A DNA stretch of 5,411 nt from an uncultured Eubacteriales bacterium (GTDB lineage Bacteria; Bacillota; Clostridia; Oscillospirales; CAG-382), in NCBI GenBank assembly GCA_900546385.1, contig URCT01000142.1, positions 1-5,411 of the forward strand, in the 5' to 3' direction. A model generated the notes under the pieces. The model had not been told where the DNA came from, did no database searches, and saw only the letters and a list, made by a program, of their open reading frames with translations. The position numbers and the translations under genes were made by a program. Position 1 is the first letter of the stretch, and every line of letters begins with the position of its first letter. Shown here piece by piece: positions 1 to 4,445 of this stretch.

Positions 1-357
1 CGGCATCTTCTCGCCGTAGCAGTCGATCAGCTTGATGCCGTTATCGTAGTAGGGGTTGTGGCTGGCGGAAATCATGATGCCGCAGTCGAAATCCTCGGTA
101 CGCACGACATACGAAACCGAAGGCGTGGTGGTAACGTGCAGCAAATAGGCGTCCGCGCCGCTTGCCACAAGACCGGCAACAAGTGCATATTCGAACATAT
201 AGCTCGAACGTCTGGTGTCTTTGCCGATGACGATTTTACACTTATGTTCTTTACCGTAGTACCAGCCGAGATAGCGGCCGACTTTATAGGCGTGTTCAAC
301 GTTTAAGGTAATGTTGGCTTCGCCGCGGAAGCCGTCTGTACCGAAATATTTTCCCAT
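1..357 (-). CDS. glmM: Phosphoglucosamine mutase GlmM, N-terminal 119 residues (runs off window)
   Basis: Converts glucosamine-6-phosphate to glucosamine-1-phosphate in the cytoplasm, the second step toward UDP-GlcNAc. Only the first 119 of about 450 residues usual for the family are present, because the gene continues past position 1. Visible motifs are FGTDGFRG at residues 5-12, IGKDTRRSS at 44-52, and the active-site serine loop ISASHNP at 96-102, where Ser99 would carry the phosphate. DNGIK follows at 105-109. These are alpha-D-phosphohexomutase domain 1 signatures, and the DNGIK continuation suits GlmM better than a general phosphomannomutase. Two in-frame ATGs exist (363 and 357). GGAG at 365-368 is 7 nt from the 357 ATG but only 1 nt from the other, so 357 is chosen. 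The gene lies 102 bp downstream of glmS on the same strand with no convincing promoter between, so co-transcription is likely. A phosphomannomutase/phosphoglucomutase function cannot be excluded from this fragment alone. Confidence 0.92.
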   Translation of the reverse strand, partial: MGKYFGTDGFRGEANITLNVEHAYKVGRYLGWYYGKEHKCKIVIGKDTRRSSYMFEYALVAGLVASGADAYLLHVTTTPSVSYVVRTEDFDCGIMISASHNPYYDNGIKLIDCYGEKMP

Positions 358-421
358 ATACATTCTCCATTATTGACGTTCATTCATATTGTACGCAAGA
401 GCTCTTTCGGGTATTCCTGCG

Positions 422-450
422 GAAGAAGCCGCATAAAGCACGGCTTCTTC
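422..450 (-). other. Intercistronic perfect 10-bp hairpin between glmS and glmM
   Basis: GAAGAAGCCG (422-431) and CGGCTTCTTC (441-450) are perfect complements around a 9-nt loop. The hairpin starts 10 nt after the glmS stop codon. On the minus transcript the stem is followed by CGCAGGAATACC and not a U-tract, so it is not a canonical intrinsic terminator. It could protect the 3' end of a processed glmS mRNA, cause partial termination, or set the glmS:glmM ratio. The structure is seen directly; the role is inferred. Confidence 0.6.
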
Positions 451-459
451 GGTTGTTTC

Positions 460-2295
460 TCACTCGACCGTGACCGATTTTGCAAGGTTGCGCGGTTTAT
501 CCACATCGCAGCCAAGCATACGCGCGGTGTAATAGGCGATAAGCTGCGAGAGGGTTGCCGTCGGAATGGGCATAAACAGCTCGTCAAGCGTCGGCACGCG
601 AAGGATATCGTCCGCGATGTTCTCCGGGATGACGGCGTTTTCATCGCACATTAAAATCACTCGTGCACCGCGTGCGCGCACCTCTTTGATGTTGCTTAAC
701 ATCTTCTCGTAAAGGCCCGCATAGTTTGCAAGCGCAAACACCGGCGTTCCGTCGGTGATCAGCGAAATGGTGCCGTGCTTGAGTTCACCGGCCGCATAGG
801 CTTCGCAATGGATATACGAAATTTCTTTTAATTTGAGTGCCGATTCCATGCTGAGCGCATAGTCTGCGCCGCGTCCGATAAAGAAAATATCGTTGTTATC
901 CTTATACTTTTTGGCGATGGCCGCGCACGCCTTTTCACTGTCAAGTGCCTTTTGAATCATTTTGGGTGCCATGTCGAGAAGCTCTGCCGTATACGCCTTG
1001 GTTTTCTGCTCGTCGAGCTTGCCGCAGGCATAGGCAAGCCGCAGTGCAAACAGATACATCACCGCAAGCTGAACGGTATACGCTTTGGTGCTGGCCACGG
1101 CAATTTCCGGACCTGCCCAGGTATAGATAACGCTGTCGGCTTCTCTTGCGATCGAAGAACCGGCAACGTTGACGATGGCAAGCGTATACACGCCGCGCTC
1201 CTTGGCAAGGCGCAGAGCCGCCAGCGTATCTGCCGTTTCGCCTGACTGGGAAACGATGATCACAAGGTCATTTTTGCCGAGAATCGGGTCTTTATACCGG
1301 AATTCCGATGCAATCTCCACATTCACCGGCACGCGTGCCAGCTTTTCGACGGCATATTTTCCGATAAGACCGGCGTGCATGGCCGTTCCGCAGGCAACGA
1401 CATGGATGTTTTCGAAGGACGCAAGACGTTCATCGGTCAGTTCCGGAATACCAAAATCCGGCATTCCGTTCTTGACGCGCGGACGAACCGTTTTGATAAG
1501 TGCATCCGGTTCTTCGTGAATCTCTTTCATCATGAAATGCTCGTAGCCGCCCTTTTCGGCCGCTTCGACATCCCAATCCGCCGTTTCGAGCTTTTTCTCG
1601 ACCGTTTTTCCGTCGCGTGAGAGAACTGTCACGGCTTTTGCCGTGATAACAGCCACTTCGCCCTCATCGATACGGAAATAACGATTGGTATACTTCAGAA
1701 CAGCCGGGATATCCGACGCAATGAAATTGCCGTTATCGGATACTGCGACAATCAAGGGATTATCCTTGCGCGTGGCATAGATTGTATCCGGATGCCCCGC
1801 AAAAACCGCCCCAATGGCATAAGAACCGCTGAGATGTGCGATAGCCTTCTGCATGGCAGCTGTCGGGTCGCTTGTCTCGACAAAGTAATAATCAATGAGC
1901 TTTGCCGCGATTTCGGTATCGGTCTCCGACACGAACGTATAGCCCTTTCCGAGCAAGAAATCCTTGATTTCGTGATAGTTCTCGATGATGCCGTTATGCA
2001 CGATATACACGCGCGGCGTACCGTGCGGATGCGCATTGACATCGCTCGGCTCGCCGTGAGTCGCCCAGCGCGTATGGCCGATGCCGCAATGCCCTTCGAG
2101 TTTGTCAGCAAGATGGTTTAGCTTGTCGCGAAGGAGCGCGAGACGCCCTTTGGATTTGACGACCTGCAAGGTATTATTCGTGTCAAAAACCGCAATGCCT
2201 GCCGAGTCATAGCCGCGGTATTCGAGAGATTCGAGTCCTTCCAAAAGTCTGGGGACGGCGTTTGCGCCGCCCGTATAGCCGATAATTCCACACAT
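460..2295 (-). CDS. glmS: Glutamine--fructose-6-phosphate aminotransferase (isomerizing), GlmS
   Basis: Makes glucosamine-6-phosphate from fructose-6-phosphate and glutamine, the committed cytoplasmic step of amino-sugar synthesis for cell walls. The 611-residue product matches the family length (E. coli about 609). The N-terminal class-II glutamine amidotransferase domain starts MCGIIGY, with Cys2 as the nucleophile once Met is removed. It continues with RGYDSAGIAV (27-36), GHTRWATHG (73-81), NGIIEN (101-106) and SETDTE (123-128). Two SIS sugar-isomerase domains follow: ACGTA (301-305), SQSGETADT (349-357), STKAYTVQ (402-409), Glu491 and His507 in the EISY...ELKHG segment, and the terminal PRNLAKSVTVE with Lys606 equivalent to E. 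coli Lys603. The frame can be extended 7 codons to a GTG at 2316, but that would bury the catalytic cysteine. GGAG at 2306-2309 lies 10 nt before the ATG at 2295, so that start is chosen. A glmS ribozyme sits in the leader. E. coli has CGTS where this protein has CGTA. Confidence 0.98.
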   Translation of the reverse strand: MCGIIGYTGGANAVPRLLEGLESLEYRGYDSAGIAVFDTNNTLQVVKSKGRLALLRDKLNHLADKLEGHCGIGHTRWATHGEPSDVNAHPHGTPRVYIVHNGIIENYHEIKDFLLGKGYTFVSETDTEIAAKLIDYYFVETSDPTAAMQKAIAHLSGSYAIGAVFAGHPDTIYATRKDNPLIVAVSDNGNFIASDIPAVLKYTNRYFRIDEGEVAVITAKAVTVLSRDGKTVEKKLETADWDVEAAEKGGYEHFMMKEIHEEPDALIKTVRPRVKNGMPDFGIPELTDERLASFENIHVVACGTAMHAGLIGKYAVEKLARVPVNVEIASEFRYKDPILGKNDLVIIVSQSGETADTLAALRLAKERGVYTLAIVNVAGSSIAREADSVIYTWAGPEIAVASTKAYTVQLAVMYLFALRLAYACGKLDEQKTKAYTAELLDMAPKMIQKALDSEKACAAIAKKYKDNNDIFFIGRGADYALSMESALKLKEISYIHCEAYAAGELKHGTISLITDGTPVFALANYAGLYEKMLSNIKEVRARGARVILMCDENAVIPENIADDILRVPTLDELFMPIPTATLSQLIAYYTARMLGCDVDKPRNLAKSVTVE

Positions 2296-2330
2296 AAGAA
2301 ATAGTCTCCGTTTCACAAAATTTGCTTTTG

Positions 2331-2352
2331 TTCCGGTGGGACAAAGCCGGAA
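2331..2352 (-). other. Hairpin in the glmS leader between ribozyme and start codon
   Basis: The 87 nt between the ribozyme 3' end and the glmS ATG contain a perfect 6-bp stem, TTCCGG/CCGGAA, with a 10-nt loop. A weaker CAAAA/TTTTG stem (2316-2330) lies just before the glmS Shine-Dalgarno. No U-tract follows the main stem in the minus transcript, so it is not called a terminator. It may shape the 5' end of the mRNA left after ribozyme cleavage. Nothing protein-coding is seen here. Confidence 0.4.
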
Positions 2353-2382
2353 TTGTCAGCTGAAAATTGAATTGTTAAGGTT

Positions 2383-2546
2383 CAGTTTCTCCGTGAATCC
2401 ATTTTTGTACGGTTTTTCTTTCAAAAAACGCTTTGTATGGATTCTTTCGACAGGAGACTGCCGAAGAAATATCCGCCGAAAATTTCGATAATTTCTTTCC
2501 TCGTCGCCGCACAGAAAAAATTCCGTTGCCTGTGCGGTCTGGCGCT
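2383..2546 (-). promoter_or_regulatory. glmS self-cleaving ribozyme (GlcN-6-P-responsive riboswitch)
   Basis: In the minus transcript the glmS leader carries the family's conserved core in the right order. AGCGCC is at 2546-2541, with predicted cleavage between A2546 and G2545. P1 is a perfect 8-bp stem, CCGCACAG (2537-2530) with CTGTGCGG (2514-2507). GACGAGG (2505-2499) follows. A 7-bp stem AAGAAAT/ATTTCTT (2497-2491 with 2470-2464) encloses TATCGAAATTTTCGGCGG (2490-2473), nearly the same as the Bacillus ribozyme core as I recall it. P3 is CAGTCTCC (2460-2453) with GGAG-AA-ACTG (2392-2383). It encloses P4, an 8-bp stem GAATCCAT/ATGGATTC (2444-2437 with 2402-2395), and a P4a-like GTTTTT/AAAAAC hairpin. 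In the known family, glucosamine-6-phosphate is the cofactor for cleavage, and the downstream cleaved mRNA is then degraded. The element ends 87 nt before the glmS ATG and appears intact. The exact 3' boundary is uncertain by a few bases. Confidence 0.95.
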
Positions 2547-2559
2547 AAAACAGGGTTCG

Positions 2560-2647
2560 GCAAAGGGCTTCCCTTGCTGCTTGCCAAGAGCCGGCAAGAC
2601 TGTCTTTTCATTACAATGCAAATACGACTGCCGCGAAACAGCGGTCG
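2560..2647 (-). other. Hairpin-rich 5' leader upstream of the glmS ribozyme
   Basis: About 125 nt lie between the putative start of transcription and the ribozyme. Three hairpins are visible in the minus transcript: one at 2625-2647 (9 bp with one mismatch and one G-U pair), CTTGCC/GGCAAG at 2580-2598 (perfect 6 bp), and GCAAGGG/CCCTTTGC at 2560-2577 with a 3-nt loop. None is directly followed by a U-tract. GGCAAG (2585-2580) could pair instead with TTTGCC (2564-2559), so alternative folds are possible. Cleavage by the ribozyme would release this leader as a small RNA. No ORF with a ribosome binding site was recognised here. The function is unknown. Confidence 0.4.
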
Positions 2648-2680
2648 CTTTGCAGTTCCGCTTTTCCGTGTCCCGTATTC

Positions 2681-2709
2681 ATTATATTCGTTTTTTGGAT
2701 ACAATGTTT
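2681..2709 (-). promoter_or_regulatory. Probable promoter for glmS (-10 TATAAT, poor -35)
   Basis: A perfect TATAAT lies at 2686-2681 on the minus strand, placing transcription start near 2674. At 17-bp spacing the -35 would be AAACAT (2709-2704), a poor match to TTGACA, so either an activator or read-through from the upstream gene may help. A short inverted repeat, CGGCA/TGCCG (2710-2724), lies just upstream. The location between the acyltransferase stop (2735) and the ribozyme fits a dedicated glmS promoter. Confidence 0.5.
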
Positions 2710-2734
2710 CGGCAAAGCGTGCCGTTTCAAAGCC

Positions 2735-3391
2735 TTACAGCTTAACGACGATGCTCTTTTCCGATTTGTAGATACGGTTTTCCGGAACATAGCCACGCAC
2801 ACGTGAGAGCGGATACACCGTGCAGTTTTTGCCGAGCACCGTGCCCGGACACAAAACGCTGTTGCAGCCGACCTCGGTTCCGTCGCCGACCATGGCACCG
2901 AATTTCTTTAGTCCGGTCTCCACTTTCCCGTCGGCGGTCTTAACCGACACGGGCGTTTTATCGCTCTTGACGTTGGACGTGATGGCACCGGCACCAAGAT
3001 GGGACTTATAGCCGAGAACCGAATCGCCCACATAGTTGTAGTGCGGAATCTGAACGTTGTCAAAGACAATGCTGTTTTTGACCTCGGTGGAATTACCGAC
3101 CACACAGTTGTTTCCCACAAGCACGCTTCCGCGGATAAAGGCACAATGTCTGACCTCGGTGTTTTCGCCGATAATGCAGGGTGCGCCGATATAGGCACTC
3201 GGAAAAACGGTCGCGCTTTTGGCGATCCAAACGTTTTCGCTCACCATATCGTACTTTTCCGGGTCAAGCGTTTTGCAAAGCTCGAGGATGAAATTTTTGA
3301 TTCCACCGAGAATTTCCCACGGATATTCGCTTTTTTCGAGAAGCGGACGCGCAAGCGTATGGGACAAATCGTACAATTGCTTTGTTTTCAC
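2735..3391 (-). CDS. Left-handed beta-helix acyltransferase, GlmU C-terminal-domain-like
   Basis: This 218-residue protein has imperfect hexapeptide repeats ([LIV]-G-x4 type) from about residue 53 to 195, the hallmark of left-handed beta-helix acyltransferases. It has no N-terminal nucleotidyltransferase domain (no GxGTRM motif), so the label UDP-GlcNAc pyrophosphorylase, often given to such clostridial proteins, is not supported. Against recalled E. coli GlmU, the stretch FIRGSVLVG to GAGAITSN aligns without gaps. Arg87, Lys105, His117, Tyr120 and Asn140 match GlmU Arg333, Lys351, the catalytic His363, Tyr366 and Asn386. His131 replaces Asn377. This suggests acetyl-CoA-dependent N-acetylation of glucosamine-1-phosphate or a similar sugar phosphate. 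Residues 1-50 are a helical N-terminal segment found with this subfamily. The start is GTG at 3391 with AAGGAGG 7 nt upstream, a very strong site. Position ahead of glmS and glmM supports an amino-sugar role. The family is sure; the substrate is inferred. Confidence 0.85.
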   Translation of the reverse strand: MKTKQLYDLSHTLARPLLEKSEYPWEILGGIKNFILELCKTLDPEKYDMVSENVWIAKSATVFPSAYIGAPCIIGENTEVRHCAFIRGSVLVGNNCVVGNSTEVKNSIVFDNVQIPHYNYVGDSVLGYKSHLGAGAITSNVKSDKTPVSVKTADGKVETGLKKFGAMVGDGTEVGCNSVLCPGTVLGKNCTVYPLSRVRGYVPENRIYKSEKSIVVKL

Positions 3392-3410
3392 AGAACTTCC
3401 TCCTTCCTTA

Positions 3411-3462
3411 AAAAATGAAAAAACGGCAATGCGTCAAGACAGAGCAAGACACATTACCGTTT
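3411..3462 (-). terminator. Intrinsic-terminator-like hairpin in the acyltransferase leader (candidate attenuator)
   Basis: On the minus transcript, bases 3462-3448 pair with 3435-3421 in a 15-bp stem with two G-U wobbles and a 12-nt loop. UUUUUUCAUUUUUU follows, ending about 20 nt before the GTG start of the downstream gene. The two wobbles would be C-A mismatches in a plus-strand RNA, so the fold is specific to this direction. The structure lies between a strong promoter and the gene, so a full-length mRNA must read through it. It could be an attenuator or a 5'-end stabilising hairpin. The predicted transcription start near 3457 falls inside the 5' arm and would shorten the stem to about 11 bp. 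The hairpin and U-tract are seen; attenuation is inferred. Confidence 0.6.
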
Positions 3463-3463
3463 G

Positions 3464-3492
3464 ATTATACCACAAACACCCGCACATTTCAA
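3464..3492 (-). promoter_or_regulatory. Strong sigma-A promoter driving the acyltransferase (and possibly glmS-glmM)
   Basis: TTGAAA (3492-3487) and TATAAT (3469-3464) are separated by exactly 17 bp. TGG directly before the -10 makes it an extended -10 element. The predicted start of transcription is near 3457, giving a leader of about 65 nt to the GTG at 3391. This is the best promoter in the window. It also shows that the amino-sugar genes do not depend on read-through from xpt. Confidence 0.85.
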
Positions 3493-3597
3493 GAGCTTTC
3501 CGCCGAATTTTCCATAACCGTCAAAAGTCCGGGCATTTTTCATGCCTCCGATAGAGAAAACACACAAAAAGCGAGGCCGGTTCGGTGCAAAACACGT

Positions 3598-4179
3598 TTA
3601 TTCGTTTTCTTCGAACTCAATATTGCCATCGTCGTCCATCGAACGGATCACAGCGAGCGATTTGAGGTTAACGCCCATTTCGCGCAGCTTTTCGCCGCCC
3701 TTTTGGAAGCCTTTTTCGATGACGATCCCCATGCCTGCCACATTGGCACCGGCTTGTTTTACAATATCGATTAAGCCGAAAGCCGCTTTGCCGTTGGCGA
3801 GAAAATCATCGATGATGAGAACATTTTCTTCGGGATGCAGAAATTTCACCGAAACCATGACATCATAGGTTTTGCCATGTGTAAACGAGTGCACCGGTGC
3901 GGAAAAGACACTGCCCTCGATATTCTTGGATTTTGCCTTTTTGGCAAACACCACCGGCACGTCAAAATACTGGGCAGTCACACAGGCAAGGCCGATGCCC
4001 GACGCTTCGATGGTCAAAATCTTATCCACCTTAACATCCGAAAACAGGCGTTTGAATTCCTTGCCGATTTCATTGTACAAGGCAATGTCGATCTGATGAT
4101 TCAAAAAGCTGTCCACTTTCAACACGCCGCCGGGAGCGACATGACCGTCTTTTCGTATTCTGTCTTCCAAAAGTTTCAT
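3598..4179 (-). CDS. xpt: Xanthine phosphoribosyltransferase, Bacillus Xpt type
   Basis: Salvages xanthine in the cytoplasm: xanthine plus PRPP gives XMP, feeding GMP synthesis. The 193-residue product matches B. subtilis Xpt (194 residues) along its whole length as recalled. The base-recognition segment VLKVDSFLNHQID (19-31) has Leu20 and Asn27 in the same positions as the Bacillus enzyme. TIEASGIG follows at 57-64 and VVFAKK at 76-81. The PRPP-binding loop VLIIDDFLANGKA (120-132) carries the paired acidic residues of type I phosphoribosyltransferases. IVKQAGANVAGMGIVIEK (139-156) is typical of Xpt. An in-frame TTG at 4191 would add four residues, but the likely Shine-Dalgarno AAAGG (4196-4192) directly abuts it. 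The ATG at 4179 aligns with the Bacillus N-terminus, although its 12-nt spacing is long. The gene has its own promoter and no purine transporter beside it within the window. It is divergent from the AraC-type gene. Confidence 0.96.
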   Translation of the reverse strand: MKLLEDRIRKDGHVAPGGVLKVDSFLNHQIDIALYNEIGKEFKRLFSDVKVDKILTIEASGIGLACVTAQYFDVPVVFAKKAKSKNIEGSVFSAPVHSFTHGKTYDVMVSVKFLHPEENVLIIDDFLANGKAAFGLIDIVKQAGANVAGMGIVIEKGFQKGGEKLREMGVNLKSLAVIRSMDDDGNIEFEENE

Positions 4180-4217
4180 AAAGTAATTCAACCTTTCCGG
4201 TTTGTGAAGATAGTAGT

Positions 4218-4246
4218 ATTATACTATGCCGAAGAACAAAATGCAA
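4218..4246 (-). promoter_or_regulatory. xpt promoter
   Basis: TTGCAT (4246-4241), a 17-bp spacer and a perfect TATAAT (4223-4218) lie upstream of xpt on the minus strand. Transcription should begin near 4211, leaving a leader of only about 32 nt. That is too short for a guanine riboswitch of about 70 nt plus expression platform. Within this leader AACC/GGTT can pair around the AAAGG ribosome-binding sequence, though the stem is only 4-5 bp. Confidence 0.75.
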
Positions 4247-4290
4247 GAGATTTTTACAAAAAACGACCGTCATTTTGCAAAAAAACAGGT

Positions 4291-4303
4291 TTTGTTCGGT
4301 TTT
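4291..4303 (-). promoter_or_regulatory. Candidate PurR-binding PurBox upstream of xpt
   Basis: Read on the minus strand, AAAACCGAACAAA matches the Bacillus PurR PurBox consensus AWWWCCGAACWWT at 12 of 13 positions (the last base is A, not T). It lies about 80-92 bp upstream of the predicted xpt start, near where the distal box sits in known PurR promoters. PurR boxes normally occur as an inverted pair, and a clean second box is not obvious. The xpt gene belongs to the PurR regulon in B. subtilis, which supports the call. Confidence 0.45.
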
Positions 4304-4311
4304 ATCCGCCG

Positions 4312-4350
4312 AAATCGTCCAAAACAGCCGTCAGATTTCCCCAAATCGTC
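4312..4350. repeat. Direct repeat AAATCGTC in the xpt/araC intergenic region
   Basis: AAATCGTC occurs at 4312-4319 and 4343-4350, 31 bp apart, about three helical turns. CGTCATTTT also repeats at 4268-4276 and 4347-4355. The region lies upstream of the plus-strand AraC-type promoter, where an activator of that family could bind same-face direct repeats. The matches are short and could be chance in an AT-rich spacer. Confidence 0.3.
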
Positions 4351-4371
4351 ATTTTTTGTGCGGCAGGAACA

Positions 4372-4389
4372 CCGGAATTGATTTTCCGG
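4372..4389. promoter_or_regulatory. Inverted repeat spanning the -35 of the AraC-type gene (candidate operator)
   Basis: CCGGAA (4372-4377) and TTCCGG (4384-4389) are perfect inverted arms, and their 6-bp spacer is exactly the -35 hexamer TTGATT (4378-4383). A protein bound here would exclude RNA polymerase, so a repressor operator is plausible. The binding protein is unknown: it could be the adjacent AraC-type protein or another regulator. The repeat is seen; the role is inferred. Confidence 0.5.
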
Positions 4390-4406
4390 CGGCAAAATGG
4401 TATACT
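4378..4406 (+). promoter_or_regulatory. Promoter of the AraC-family regulator gene
   Basis: TTGATT (4378-4383) and TATACT (4401-4406) are separated by 17 bp, with TGG before the -10 giving an extended -10. Transcription should start near 4413, about 33 nt upstream of the GTG start. AAAGGAG (4431-4437) is 8 nt before that start. Confidence 0.75.
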
Positions 4407-4445
4407 TATAAATGAAAACAACGGCCAAAGAAAGGAGATACGACT

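Noticed and set aside
358..420. Separate promoter for glmM (TACAAT or AATAAT as -10)
   Set aside because: No -35 of acceptable quality is found at 16-18 bp from either candidate.
2296..2316. Upstream GTG start for glmS giving a 618-aa protein
   Set aside because: It would place seven residues before MCGIIGY, hiding the Cys2 nucleophile, and the Shine-Dalgarno lies inside that extension.
2433..2771. Plus- and minus-strand ORFs of 66-112 codons across the glmS leader
   Set aside because: They overlap the ribozyme and promoter, lack convincing ribosome binding sites and show no recognisable domain. They are best seen as chance ORFs.
3532..3546. GGCAT/ATGCC inverted repeat after xpt as an intrinsic terminator
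   Set aside because: The stem is only 5 bp and is followed by CGGACTTTTG rather than a direct U-tract. It is too weak to call, and no clear xpt terminator was found.
4180..4290. Possible guanine/purine riboswitch in the xpt leader
   Set aside because: The leader from the predicted start of transcription is only about 32 nt and shows no three-way junction or the conserved loop sequences of the purine riboswitch.
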